A stretch of DNA of 64,000 nt from a bacterium (GCA_004563195.1 SFTJ01000004.1:26439-90438); one strand, 5' to 3'; numbered from the stretch's first letter, positions 43,811 to 52,552 are shown. Notes: generated from the letters alone by a model not told the origin. Numbers and translations: made by a program.

Positions 43811-43837
43811 CCTGCCACAGCTATTTGTGACAGGGGT
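43808..43837 (+). terminator. Hairpin after the EEP gene
   Basis: ACCCCTG (43808-43814) pairs with CAGGGGT (43831-43837), with further inner pairing around CCACA/TGTGA. A T-rich stretch follows. It may end the EEP transcript. Confidence 0.6.
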
Positions 43838-43961
43838 GATTCTTTCAATTCGGGCATTATGACACACCTTCTGATAGTCACACGCTTATCATTCTATCTC
43901 TCACAGATTTCACAGATATTATTTCACCAACCACCATGCAGCATCGGCGATAATCACCCGC

Positions 43962-44100
43962 TAACCGCTGCCGTAACCGCAGCACGACCTGAAAGGTCGA
44001 ATGCCATCACCACCACCTCGTTGCAATAAAAACACAGATTTCCACAAACATAGCACTGATAAACACAATATTGTGAAAATCTGTGTTAAAAAAATAGGTG
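43962..44100. repeat. TAACCGC-hairpin repeat (copy B) plus AAATCTGTG repeats
   Basis: TAACCGC occurs at 43962-43968 and 43974-43980. The second is followed by AGCA and the hairpin CGACC-TGAAA-GGTCG (43985-43999), then AATGCC. Downstream, ACACAGATTTCCACA and GAAAATCTGTGTTAAAA form a wider inverted pair to about 44095. It lies between the convergent EEP (+) and LRR (-) genes. The rest of 43764-44481 has no supported gene. Confidence 0.75.
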
Positions 44101-44481
44101 CCAGCCCTGATTATTTCTGCCCGACTTTTATCGGACAGCAGTAGAAAACATTGAACTCCAACAATCGGTTGGAGACTCCTCGTTATGCCCAAACCAGCCG
44201 AAAAATGAGTTTTCACCCGCAGAGAATTGAAAATTTAAGCAGAGCGTCTACGTGAACAGAAAAATCACATCCTCCGACACTTCTCGCCATGAAATTTTTC
44301 GCGATTAACTGAAAATCCCTACGTATGTGTATGCTAGCATGATTACAATTAAAAATTACAATAACAATGATATACCATCTATATTCTTGTTTTTCAAAAT
44401 TTCACACTTTTATTTAATTTTGGTAAATTTTGAGGAATGTATGCATGTCACGAATGCTAATTTCATTTCAAATACACAATT

Positions 44482-46707
44482 CTATGCGTATCTAAACCAT
44501 TTACCACAACAATCACATTGAGCAGTCCCATCAACATAAGTAGAAGTCCCTTCATATCCACAATAAGGGCATGGTCTTATTCTTCCATGAGTAAAAGCCA
44601 TTGGTCCATCATCTGTTGCACCGAAGTCATCGTAGTAAGAACGATAATGACGACGTCGAGCAACAAGTGGAAGTCCAAGTTTTATTCTAGAATTGTCCCA
44701 ACCTGATGACATTTCGGCTTCGACTATATTTTGGCATCCCTCAAATGCATTATTGCTTATTGTTTTTACGGATGTTGGAATTTTTATATAAGTTAATTTG
44801 GTACAGTTCTTGAATGTAGAATATTCAATCGTAGTAATTCCATAAGGAATGCTTAATGATTCTATTGAAGTGCAACCTTCGAATGCAGAATTGCCTAGAG
44901 TGTTTAAACTTAAAGGGAAGTCTATACTTTCTAGTGATTTACAGCCAGCAAAGGCTGAACATCCAATTTCTTTTATTTCTGATGGTAAATTAATTTCAGT
45001 AAGTTGGATGCAGTTCTTGAACAAATTTGATTCTATTTTTTTCATAGAAGATGATAACTTGATTTCCTTCAATTTTACACAATCTTCAAATGAAGCATAT
45101 CCAATTGTTTCGACAGAATCGGGAATTTCCAATGAAGTAATTTCAGAACATCCCTTAAATACGTTTGAACCTATAGTCTTGATACCATGTGAAAGAATAA
45201 TAGTTGTTAATGATTTGAAATTTTCAAATGCACCATCTGCAATTATACTAACATTTGATGGAATCTCATAATAATTTTCGTTATTGATATTTGGTTTAAT
45301 TAAAATATCATTGTATTGGTATATATCAAGAATAGGGCAGTTGCGGAATGGATTGTTATCTATCACTGCATCAGGGGATATTTCTATGTGCTTCAGAGAT
45401 GTACATCCATTAAAAGCATTATTTCCATAAAATTTTACATTTTGCAAGTCTATTGATTCCAATTTTGTACAGTCTGCAAATCCAAAACTCTCTATTTTTT
45501 CTAAATTGGACGAATTCTGTATTTCTAATAATGAGTGGCAACCATTGAATGCCATATAAGAAATGTATTTCAATGAATCTGGCAAAGATACTACAGATAA
45601 CTTGTCGCATTCATAGAAAGCAGCATCGCAAATATGTTCAATCCCATCAGGAATCTTATAGTAACCCTCGTGATTTTTAGGTAAGCCAATGAAGTAACGA
45701 TTATTGTAAAGGGGTAATACTAACGATGGAAGCACGTCTGTTATTGATTCATACAACCTGATCTCATCATCATCAGGCTCGTAACTATTAGGAACGTTTA
45801 ATGATTTAATTTTATTACATCCACAAAATGCACTAAAATCTATAGATTTGGTTCCTTCATTAATTATTACTTCTGAAAGGTTCTCGCATTCGCTAAAAGT
45901 GAAACTCTCTAATTTTTGTAATGTTGGTGGCGTTTCAATCTTTACTAAATTTTTGCAATATTCAAATGCGTATTCCTTTATTTCTGAAATGTTGCTAGGT
46001 ATTCTTAATTTTTCTAAGTTTGTACAATACGAAAAGGCGTAAGATCCAATTGAACAGATGCTGTCTATAAATTCTGTTTTTGAACAACCAAAAATAATTT
46101 TGTTTGTTCCCGTTTCAACTATTGCATTACATGAATTACGGCTGTCATACTTAGGATTCTTATCGTCAATCATTATACTGTTGACTTTTCCGCAACCTAT
46201 AAAAGCTCTAGTTTCAATTGATTTGACAGATGATGCAATTTTAATAGTTTTTAGATTTAGAAGGCCATTAAATGCAAATGATTTGATTTCTAAAACACCA
46301 TCTGTGATAATAACATCTGTTATTCCTATACAATTACAAAATGCTCCCTCAGCAATTACTTCTATTCCCTTAGGTATAATATACGTACCTTCAAATGAAA
46401 TAGGAACTCGTATCAAAGTATTTCCTTTGATTATTGTGTTCTTTAAATTTTTGCAATTACAAAATGAACAACCATCACATTGTTCTGGAGTCTCACACAT
46501 TTCTATGTACTCCAGATTATCACATTTCTCAAATCCTTTTTTTTCTATTTTTTCAATTTTCGATTGAAATATTACCTTTTTAATGTTCTGATTTTCCTTG
46601 AATGCTCCTGAACATATTTTATTAACTGAGCTAGGAATAATCACTATTTCATCGTTACCATCATATGATAGTAACTCTTTTTTATCTTCAGATAATTGGA
46701 ATTCCAT
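44482..46707 (-). CDS. BspA-type leucine-rich-repeat protein with C-terminal zinc ribbon
   Basis: A 741-residue protein made almost wholly of LRR_5 repeats of about 23 residues (pattern I..GAF..C..L..I.IP.SV..I), about 25 in number. There is no signal peptide: it begins MEFQLSEDKKELLSYDGNDE. The last ~35 residues hold two CxxC pairs (CPYCGYEG and CDCCGKW), a zinc ribbon. BspA proteins are usually secreted and bind host surfaces, so a cytoplasmic form with a zinc ribbon is unusual. The gene is much richer in A+T than its neighbours and is flanked by 45-bp direct repeats, suggesting transfer. Confidence 0.88.
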   Translation of the reverse strand: MEFQLSEDKKELLSYDGNDEIVIIPSSVNKICSGAFKENQNIKKVIFQSKIEKIEKKGFEKCDNLEYIEMCETPEQCDGCSFCNCKNLKNTIIKGNTLIRVPISFEGTYIIPKGIEVIAEGAFCNCIGITDVIITDGVLEIKSFAFNGLLNLKTIKIASSVKSIETRAFIGCGKVNSIMIDDKNPKYDSRNSCNAIVETGTNKIIFGCSKTEFIDSICSIGSYAFSYCTNLEKLRIPSNISEIKEYAFEYCKNLVKIETPPTLQKLESFTFSECENLSEVIINEGTKSIDFSAFCGCNKIKSLNVPNSYEPDDDEIRLYESITDVLPSLVLPLYNNRYFIGLPKNHEGYYKIPDGIEHICDAAFYECDKLSVVSLPDSLKYISYMAFNGCHSLLEIQNSSNLEKIESFGFADCTKLESIDLQNVKFYGNNAFNGCTSLKHIEISPDAVIDNNPFRNCPILDIYQYNDILIKPNINNENYYEIPSNVSIIADGAFENFKSLTTIILSHGIKTIGSNVFKGCSEITSLEIPDSVETIGYASFEDCVKLKEIKLSSSMKKIESNLFKNCIQLTEINLPSEIKEIGCSAFAGCKSLESIDFPLSLNTLGNSAFEGCTSIESLSIPYGITTIEYSTFKNCTKLTYIKIPTSVKTISNNAFEGCQNIVEAEMSSGWDNSRIKLGLPLVARRRHYRSYYDDFGATDDGPMAFTHGRIRPCPYCGYEGTSTYVDGTAQCDCCGKWFRYA

Positions 46708-46745
46708 ATAATTTTTGAAAGTTTAATATTAACCCATTTTATCAC

Positions 46746-46841
46746 TTAGTGACCAGCTTCTTCTGTGTCACGGATAAACTCTGCAGCTAGAGCAGCGCTA
46801 TTGCCCATTTTCGAGGGCTATGTAATTACGAGTATCTTCAT
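46746..46841 (-). pseudogene. Remnant of a flavodoxin-like NAD(P)H-dependent oxidoreductase gene
   Basis: Reading leftward from the ATG at 46841 gives MKILVIT, a TAG stop at codon 8, then PSKMGNSAALAAEFIRDTEEAGH and a TAA. This matches the usual start of NADPH-dependent FMN reductase-like proteins (MKILVINGSPRKNGNSAALAEEFIRGAEEAGH) without any frameshift. Only the first ~31 codons remain, and the one preceding the Pro is a stop. The LRR gene begins 39 bases further on, so the islet probably replaced the rest of the gene. Confidence 0.8.
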
Positions 46842-46857
46842 TAGATTTGTTTCTTAT

Positions 46858-46902
46858 ACCTTAATTCCGCAACACTATTACACATATAACTTTTGAAGCA
46901 CC
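46858..46902. repeat. 45-bp direct repeat, right copy
   Basis: Matches 43766-43810 in 42 of 45 positions. It lies 16 bases upstream of the remnant oxidoreductase start and is followed by a hairpin GAGCAAC-AATAT-GTTGCTC (46904-46922). The rest of 46923-47190 contains a run of seven C at about 47041 and no supported gene. Confidence 0.9.
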
Positions 46903-47193
46903 TGAGCAACAATATGTTGCTCGAGATTCCACCTTGTCAGATTTTTTACCTATCTTAGTTTTGAGAATCAAAATACGTATCAAACCCGACAGACATAGTA
47001 AAGGTAGCAATAAAATCTGAGAATATCTCTCCTTTTGGAGGAATATTTTCAATAATGGAGCCCCCCCTTTTTACAACAATGCAGATCCTTTTCGCTTCTG
47101 TATCATATTAGGCGCGTAGTTGAGGATTTGAGGGGAAAAACACACCGCCACCAAACCGCAATCCCCCACTCCACCCACACAAATACAAAATTT

Positions 47194-47223
47194 CGGCGTG
47201 GCAAACTCCCGCTCACCACGCCG
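47194..47223 (-). terminator. Terminator-like hairpin after the AraC gene
   Basis: CGGCGTGG (47194-47201) pairs with CCACGCCG (47216-47223); reading leftward it is followed by AAATTTTG. A smaller hairpin GCGATT/AATCGC lies at 47253-47275, nearer the gene. Confidence 0.55.
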
Positions 47224-47303
47224 ACTCTGCATTAATCTAACCTCTAACAACATGCGATTACTAAAAGTAAATCGCCTTATATGATAGCCTAACGGCTTAC
47301 ATT

Positions 47304-48158
47304 TTATCGATATTCGGAGGGCGATTGCCCTGTTTTCTTCTTAAAGAAGCGGCTAAACGAAGCCTGATCGGTAAATCCGAGGCGTATGGCAATCTGCTGC
47401 ACTGTGAGATTGCGATGATATCGAAGCAATGTCTTGGCTTGAACCACCACATAGTTTGATATCCATGTGCTCGCATTTACGCCTGTCTGCTGCTTGATAA
47501 TGGCTGCAAAATACTTGGGCGACAAGCAAAGCATATCGGCATAATACCGCACCTCGCGCGACTTATCGTAATGCTTGGTCACTGCCTCGATAAACGAGGT
47601 AAGTATCTCCTCGTGCTGCGATGGCTGACGATTGACCTCTCCATTGTTCTTGCGGAACTCTGCCAACAAGCCAAACAACACATCGAGCAACTTGCCCTTC
47701 AAAGTGCTGTTGCGCAAACTTTCCGATTCGCACACCGAGTTGAGCACCTTAAACACCGAATAAATGTCGTCGAACTGCCTGTCATCGAGTGAAAAATGTG
47801 CCTGCCGATGATAATACAGACCTTCTTTATAACTCGCAGGATTGTCGAACTTCATCTGCTCAAATGCCTCAGGCGACATCACCAACAGATTTGCTCTATA
47901 ATCATCGCTCGTTTTTATGGCATTTAACGTGTGATTGGGCATCAGCACCGTTATGTCGTGTCGCTTAAACTCTACCGGCAACGTGTCGAACTCGCATGTC
48001 AATACACCATCTATATTGAGCGCAATTATCAAATTCGGCGAACTTATCGACTCTCCGTATACCGGCATATATGTCACATCATTGAGCATAACTATGCCAT
48101 GCTCGCGTATCTTAGCCTCACTGCTTAGTACTGGATGTTGCGATTTCCCGGTATCCAT
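47304..48158 (-). CDS. AraC family transcriptional regulator
   Basis: A 284-residue regulator. The N-terminal ~150 residues form a cupin-like sensing part (GIVMLNDVTYMPVYGE, VLMPNHTLNAIKTSDDYRANLLVM). The C-terminal ~100 residues are the double helix-turn-helix of AraC/XylS: YYADMLCLSPKYFAAIIKQQTGVNASTWIS and LTVQQIAIRLGFTDQASFSRFFKKKTGQSPSEYR. The ligand and targets are unknown. It is divergent from the small exported protein at 48359 with a 200-base AT-rich gap, so that gene is a possible target. Confidence 0.92.
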   Translation of the reverse strand: MDTGKSQHPVLSSEAKIREHGIVMLNDVTYMPVYGESISSPNLIIALNIDGVLTCEFDTLPVEFKRHDITVLMPNHTLNAIKTSDDYRANLLVMSPEAFEQMKFDNPASYKEGLYYHRQAHFSLDDRQFDDIYSVFKVLNSVCESESLRNSTLKGKLLDVLFGLLAEFRKNNGEVNRQPSQHEEILTSFIEAVTKHYDKSREVRYYADMLCLSPKYFAAIIKQQTGVNASTWISNYVVVQAKTLLRYHRNLTVQQIAIRLGFTDQASFSRFFKKKTGQSPSEYR

Positions 48159-48358
48159 AAGTCGTTTCTAATTTTCGGCGATAAAATTAATTATTTTATT
48201 TCAATTGTAATACACAAAAGGAAACATTGCCAAATTTTTCAGCCTTTTGGTGGTCAAAATTAGAGAAAAAAGAGAATAACTTAGCATCGTAATTAAAAAA
48301 TAAGGCCCGTAATGCCTTAATATTTGTAGTAAACAAGTGACAAAAAAGTAACAAATCT

Positions 48359-48755
48359 ATGAAAAATCGTTTATTTACATTACTGATTTGTACAATGGGG
48401 GTTCTTTTCGCTCATACTGAGGACTTTACCCATCTTACATTTGTTAGTGTCGACGGCGATAAAGTGTCAATTCCCATCGAGAATCTGCAAATATCATTCT
48501 CAGGCACCACTCTCTCTGCCGGCGACAAGTCGTTCGAACTCGTCAATTTGGACAAGATGTATTTCTCTTATTCCGACGAGACTACACTCATCAACGAGCT
48601 GAACTACTCTTAAGTCGGGTGTCACCGTTACCGACGGCACCGAATATTTCGGCGGCGAAGCCAACATTGGCGGCTCCATTTCGGGCGGTTCTTCGGTCAC
48701 TCTTTCCAGCTACACCAGCTCCGGCAATGGCGGCGGTGGCGGTTTCCGTCCCTAA
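48359..48755 (+). pseudogene. Small exported protein interrupted by a +1 frameshift
   Basis: The first frame (48359-48613, 84 codons) encodes a signal peptide (MKNRLFTLLICTMGVLFAHTEDFTHLTF) and a beta-rich stretch ending LDKMYFSYSDETTLINELNYS, then TAA. Shifting by one base at the TCTTAAG site, the +1 frame continues without a stop for 47 codons to TAA at 48753: KSGVTVTDGTEYFGGEAN, then Ser/Gly-rich GGSISGGSS and ending GNGGGGGFRP. Codon use there is the strong C/G third-base pattern of genuine local genes, so it is real coding sequence. A mutation, a sequencing slip or a programmed shift at TCT-TAA would each explain it. Confidence 0.7.
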
Positions 48756-48969
48756 AAAAATCTGAACACATCTCATAAATCAACTTTTTTTATTCTTTAA
48801 TCAATTGTTTTTGAATTACGTAGCTCTAGGGCTTTCGCACACATGCGGTCCTCGAGCTTATTTATTTGAGATATAAGCACATTATTCGCCACACAAAGTT
48901 TCGTTTTCATCGAATAATTTCCATATATTTGCACTTATAGCATAACCCCCCAAAAAAATTTCGACCCTT

Positions 48970-49365
48970 ATGGCAGAAACCGACCGATATTGGGACACGC
49001 TGTTCCTCACCATCACCACCGACCCCGAGCAGATAGCTTATGTGAGAATAATGTACGACCGCGACGAACTCGTTCCGGGATACAATATCACTCGCGAACG
49101 CCGATTCGATCGCGATAGCATCGACCTGCCGGAAATAGAGGTGACCGAAGTAACACACTCGGGCGCTGCTCTGCGTGCCTATTTCGAAGGCGAAGAAGAC
49201 CTCGGCATCGACATCAATCTCGACCTCAACCACGAACCTCTTTTCCGCCTCCAAATTGGCCCTGTCGACGACCACACCATCTTGGGACTCGAAATAATCG
49301 ACATCGACGACCCGCTCGACCTCGAAGAATACGACGACGACGGCCGATTCGATGCCTGGGCTTAA
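48970..49365 (+). CDS. Acidic hypothetical protein
   Basis: A 131-residue soluble protein, very rich in Asp and Glu, especially at the end (LEIIDIDDPLDLEEYDDDGRFDAWA). It has no signal peptide and no motif I know. It is the first of three tightly linked rightward genes (gaps 25 and 22 bases). Its acidity and the DUF1963 neighbour resemble immunity-type gene sets, but that is only a suggestion. Confidence 0.7.
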   Translation: MAETDRYWDTLFLTITTDPEQIAYVRIMYDRDELVPGYNITRERRFDRDSIDLPEIEVTEVTHSGAALRAYFEGEEDLGIDINLDLNHEPLFRLQIGPVDDHTILGLEIIDIDDPLDLEEYDDDGRFDAWA

Positions 49366-49390
49366 TATAACAATTATAATCAAAGTAAGT

Positions 49391-50053
49391 ATGGTCAAAA
49401 AAAACGACTATCGCAAAGAACTTGACAAAGCTCGCAGCATCGTGACTAACCTGCCCCGCGACGGCAAAGCCGACACCATCAATGCCTATTGGGAGGTGTG
49501 CTGCGGCGATGTGCTGGTGGCCGAAAGCTGCATCGACCGCGTATGGGAAACTACACCTCTCGCCAAAGAATTTCTCGACATTGCACAATATCTCGAAGGC
49601 TACGACCACATGCTCGACAATCTCAATCAAGCCACCAAACGCTTGGCCGACTGCATAACAGAGCACCCGTCGCTAAAATTGCGCTTGCTGCAATTCCGCT
49701 TGCTGGTGTTGCGCCGCATCGAGGCACAATGTGGCCACGAATTGGGCGAAGCCGAAGATGTGGCTAATCGCGTTAGATTCTATTCCCGAAATATCGACCT
49801 CGCCGACCGCGGCGAACTCCACGCCATAGAACAGGAAGGAATGCTACGCGACGACCCCATTGAGTGGACAGCTGAATACGAAAGCAATATCGACCGGGCT
49901 GAGCAAATCATTGCCGAGCGACTGGGCCACAGGCATCGAGGCTTGGGATTCTGCCACACCTACTGGGCCACTAAAGCCCAAGTGCTGCGCGATGAGTTCG
50001 GCATAGAATGGCGAAGCCCCGCTGCTATGAATCCTGATGTATTATTCGACTAA
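49391..50053 (+). CDS. Hypothetical helical protein
   Basis: A 220-residue protein starting at the ATG at 49391 (MVKKNDYRKELDKARSIVTNLP). The open frame upstream adds 13 residues inside the gap. It appears mainly alpha-helical, with LNQATKRLADCITEHPSLKLRLLQFRLLVLRRIEAQCG and IDRAEQIIAERLGHRHRGLGFCHTYWATKAQVLRDEFGIEWRSPAAMNPDVLFD. No family is recognised. It sits between the acidic gene and DUF1963. Confidence 0.7.
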   Translation: MVKKNDYRKELDKARSIVTNLPRDGKADTINAYWEVCCGDVLVAESCIDRVWETTPLAKEFLDIAQYLEGYDHMLDNLNQATKRLADCITEHPSLKLRLLQFRLLVLRRIEAQCGHELGEAEDVANRVRFYSRNIDLADRGELHAIEQEGMLRDDPIEWTAEYESNIDRAEQIIAERLGHRHRGLGFCHTYWATKAQVLRDEFGIEWRSPAAMNPDVLFD

Positions 50054-50075
50054 TCGGTATCACAGATATTTCCCT

Positions 50076-50777
50076 ATGAGTAACATTCAATCAATTCATC
50101 TCCAACTTTATCGCACCGAATCGTTGCTTCCATTGTGCGCGAGCAAATATTTCGGCGACCCCGACCTGCCCAGAGGCTACGAATACCCCTCCTACATCGA
50201 CGACGACGGCGACGCCATCGATTATCAGTTTATTTGCCAAATCAATTTGGCAGATATAGCCGCTATCGACACCGATGGACTACTGCCGCACAAAGGTATG
50301 CTATCGTTCTTCGCCAAAATCGACCGCTATCTCGGCTACATCTACGACAAATCATCTATCGGACTAAGCCTTAGCCAACCCGACGATGTGAAGGTGCTCT
50401 ACTTCCCCGAAGTGACTGCCGCTGACGACAATGGTGCAAACAACGGTTTTTTAACGCAGCGATTAGTCGATGATAACAACGAACGAGTGAATCCTTTGGA
50501 GTGGAATATAAAGTTTTCCCGTACAGCAGACCTCGACCGCAATACCATACTTGGTCATGGCGAAAACATGCTCCTCGCCGAGCCCGACCATCGCGAATGG
50601 GAAGATTGGGACGAGCCCTGCCAAGGTTGGCACATATTGCTGCAAATCGATTCTAACGAAAGCGACGATTTTGTTCTCAATTTCGTCGACTGGGGAGTGC
50701 TCGTGTTCCTAATCTCCCCCGAAGACCTCGCAAACGCCCGCTTCGACCGAGTCAGAGCCCAAGTGCTATCCACATAA
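50076..50777 (+). CDS. DUF1963 (YwqG-like) family protein
   Basis: A 233-residue soluble protein starting at the ATG at 50076 (MSNIQSIHLQLYRTESLLPL). LPRGYEYPSYIDDDG, FICQINLADIAAIDTDGLLPHKGMLSFFAKID, HGENMLLAEPDHREWEDWDEPCQGWHILLQIDSNE and FVDWGVLVFLISPEDLANARFDRV are DUF1963 hallmarks. Some members serve as immunity proteins next to polymorphic toxins; no toxin is seen here. Its TAA stop forms the first bases of a TAACCGC repeat (copy C). Confidence 0.85.
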   Translation: MSNIQSIHLQLYRTESLLPLCASKYFGDPDLPRGYEYPSYIDDDGDAIDYQFICQINLADIAAIDTDGLLPHKGMLSFFAKIDRYLGYIYDKSSIGLSLSQPDDVKVLYFPEVTAADDNGANNGFLTQRLVDDNNERVNPLEWNIKFSRTADLDRNTILGHGENMLLAEPDHREWEDWDEPCQGWHILLQIDSNESDDFVLNFVDWGVLVFLISPEDLANARFDRVRAQVLST

Positions 50778-50880
50778 CCGCAGCACAGCCTCCGAGAGGC
50801 TGATAGCCACCAGCCTATCCCACCGCTGCAAAAAATCTGTGAAAATCTGTGCATAATTCTGTGGAAATCTGTGTTAAAAC
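50775..50880. repeat. TAACCGC-hairpin repeat (copy C) plus AAATCTGTG repeats
   Basis: TAACCGC (50775-50781) overlaps the DUF1963 stop. It is followed by AGCAC and the hairpin AGCCTC-CGA-GAGGCT (50787-50801), then GATAGCC. Three or four AATCTGTG words follow (50830-50877), the last as AAATCTGTGTTAAAA, as in copy B. It lies between the convergent DUF1963 (+) and DUF2795 (-) genes. Confidence 0.78.
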
Positions 50881-50907
50881 CACCGCCATGCCGCAGCAAA
50901 TGGCATC

Positions 50908-50955
50908 AAAAAAAACGATTGACAAAAGCACAAAAAATGCTCTTGTCAATCGTTT
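50908..50955 (-). terminator. Strong terminator of the DUF2795 gene
   Basis: AAACGATTGACAA (50913-50925) pairs with TTGTCAATCGTTT (50943-50955), extended inward by AGCA/TGCT around CAAAAAA. The A run at 50908-50915 becomes a T run when read leftward. Confidence 0.88.
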
Positions 50956-50996
50956 ATGTTTCAGTTTGTTATGCTCAAATGCGAGCCGGGGTACAA

Positions 50997-51218
50997 TTAG
51001 TATTCTTCTTCGTCGAAGAAGAAATCTTCATTGCTTGGGTAATCGGGCCAAATATCTTCGATGGTGTCGTAGATATCGCCTTCGTCTTCTATCTCTTGAA
51101 GATTTTCAATCACTTCGGCAGGTGCGCCCGAACGCATTGCATAATCTATTAGTTCATCTTTAGTTGCAGGCCATGGTGCATCTTCCAGTTTAGTGGCTAA
51201 TTCTAATGTCCAATACAT
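50997..51218 (-). CDS. DUF2795 domain small protein
   Basis: A 73-residue acidic protein, MYWTLELATKLEDAPWPATKDELIDYAMRSGAPAEVIENLQEIEDEGDIYDTIEDIWPDYP. This is the highly conserved Bacteroidetes DUF2795 form. It is cytoplasmic, of unknown function, and transcribed alone with a strong terminator. Confidence 0.92.
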   Translation of the reverse strand: MYWTLELATKLEDAPWPATKDELIDYAMRSGAPAEVIENLQEIEDEGDIYDTIEDIWPDYPSNEDFFFDEEEY

Positions 51219-51700
51219 AATCCTAACTCCTTTTTGTTATAAATTAGTAATTCTATCTAATTGATTGTTTTTTATTCTGTAACATTTTTCCCTCATTTCC
51301 CGAATCACTATAAATAGAAAAAACCAGCAAAAATTGCTGTTTCCCACCTTTTGTCATACAGAGTAAGAAACTCCTTTACGCTCTGCAGGCTATAGTATTT
51401 CGGCACAATCAGGCATTTTGGGGCTCGAAATGCGTTGAAAATGACACATTAATACCCCTATCCCTTTTTGTTGCGGCAAAACTACTAATTAATTTCTAAA
51501 AACAAAAACTCTTTTTGAAAAAATATATTAAATATTGGCTTTTGTAATGATTTTGACCCATTATTAACAACATTTTTCACTTCAACATCGCTTCTGAGGC
51601 ATCTCCGTGGGCATTTTTCGCACTCCGCGAGGCATCTTTGCCTCAAAAGAATATGTGAAAATTATTTGTTAACTTTGCATCATAAAACCACTCTAACACA
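51219..51700. other. Intergenic region between divergent DUF2795 and patatin genes
   Basis: About 480 AT-rich bases with no supported gene. A TAACTTTG box at 51670-51677 (plus) gives a short leader for the patatin gene; no -33 element stands out. CGAGGCATCTTTGCCTC (51629-51644) contains a small inverted repeat, GAGGCA/TGCCTC. Confidence 0.5.
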
Positions 51701-52552
51701 ATGGCTATGAAACGAGGACTTGTACTTGAGGGCGGTGCTCTGCGCGGACTGTTTTCGGCGGGAGTTATCGACGTTATGATGGAAAACGGAATCGACTACG
51801 ATGGTGTGATAGGCGTATCGGCGGGGTCGAATTTTGGCTGTAACTATAAAAGCCGCCAGCCGGGGCGCGTGATAAGGTATAATGTGCGATTTGCCAACGA
51901 CCCGCGATATATGGGTCTGCGCTCGCTCATCACCACCGGCAACTTGGTGGGCGCAGAGTTTGCCTACCATTATATGCCCCTCCAACTCGATGTGTTCGAC
52001 ATTGCCACTTTCGAGAGCGACCCTATGGAGTTTTATCTGGTATGCACCGATTGCCTTACGGGCGAACCGGTATATTACCGCATGGATAAGGTGAACTACG
52101 ATTCGCTCGAATGGCTCCGAGCATCGGCATCGATGCCGCTCGTTACGCGTCCTGTGAAGGTGGACGGCCGTGTGTTGCTCGATGGCGGCATCAGCGACTC
52201 CATCCCGCTCAAGCACTTCCAAGACATAGGATTCGACCGAAATGTGGTGGTGCTCACTCGTCCTCGATCTTATCGCAAAGAGCCCACTAAACTGTGGCCC
52301 TACCGCCTGCTCATGCGCCGCTACCCTGCCATTACGCAAGCCATGGCTCGCCGCCATGAGATGTATAATTCGCAACTCGATTATGTGGAGAGCGAAGAGC
52401 AAGCCGGACGCATTTTCGTGATTGCGCCCGAGCACGATTTGCCAATAGGCCGTGTGGAAATGAATGTAGAAAAGATGAACGCGGTCTACAACATCGGGCG
52501 CGAAACCGCCACCGCATTGCTGCCGCGTCTCAAGGAGTTCTTGCATGGCTGA
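51701..52552 (+). CDS. Patatin-like phospholipase
   Basis: A 283-residue lipid acyl hydrolase. LEGGALRGLFSAGVID (residues 9-24) gives the oxyanion loop, GVSAGS has the nucleophile serine (Ser40), and LLDGGISDSIPL has the catalytic aspartate (about residue 161). A downstream ATG two codons on is equally possible as start. It likely hydrolyses phospholipids or acyl esters in the cytoplasm. Only 41 bases separate its stop from that of the convergent methyltransferase. Confidence 0.9.
   Translation: MAMKRGLVLEGGALRGLFSAGVIDVMMENGIDYDGVIGVSAGSNFGCNYKSRQPGRVIRYNVRFANDPRYMGLRSLITTGNLVGAEFAYHYMPLQLDVFDIATFESDPMEFYLVCTDCLTGEPVYYRMDKVNYDSLEWLRASASMPLVTRPVKVDGRVLLDGGISDSIPLKHFQDIGFDRNVVVLTRPRSYRKEPTKLWPYRLLMRRYPAITQAMARRHEMYNSQLDYVESEEQAGRIFVIAPEHDLPIGRVEMNVEKMNAVYNIGRETATALLPRLKEFLHG

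Noticed and set aside
46861..47253. Two short minus-strand ORFs (63 and 60 codons)
   Set aside because: They read through the 45-bp repeat and the AraC terminator region and have no protein-like features.
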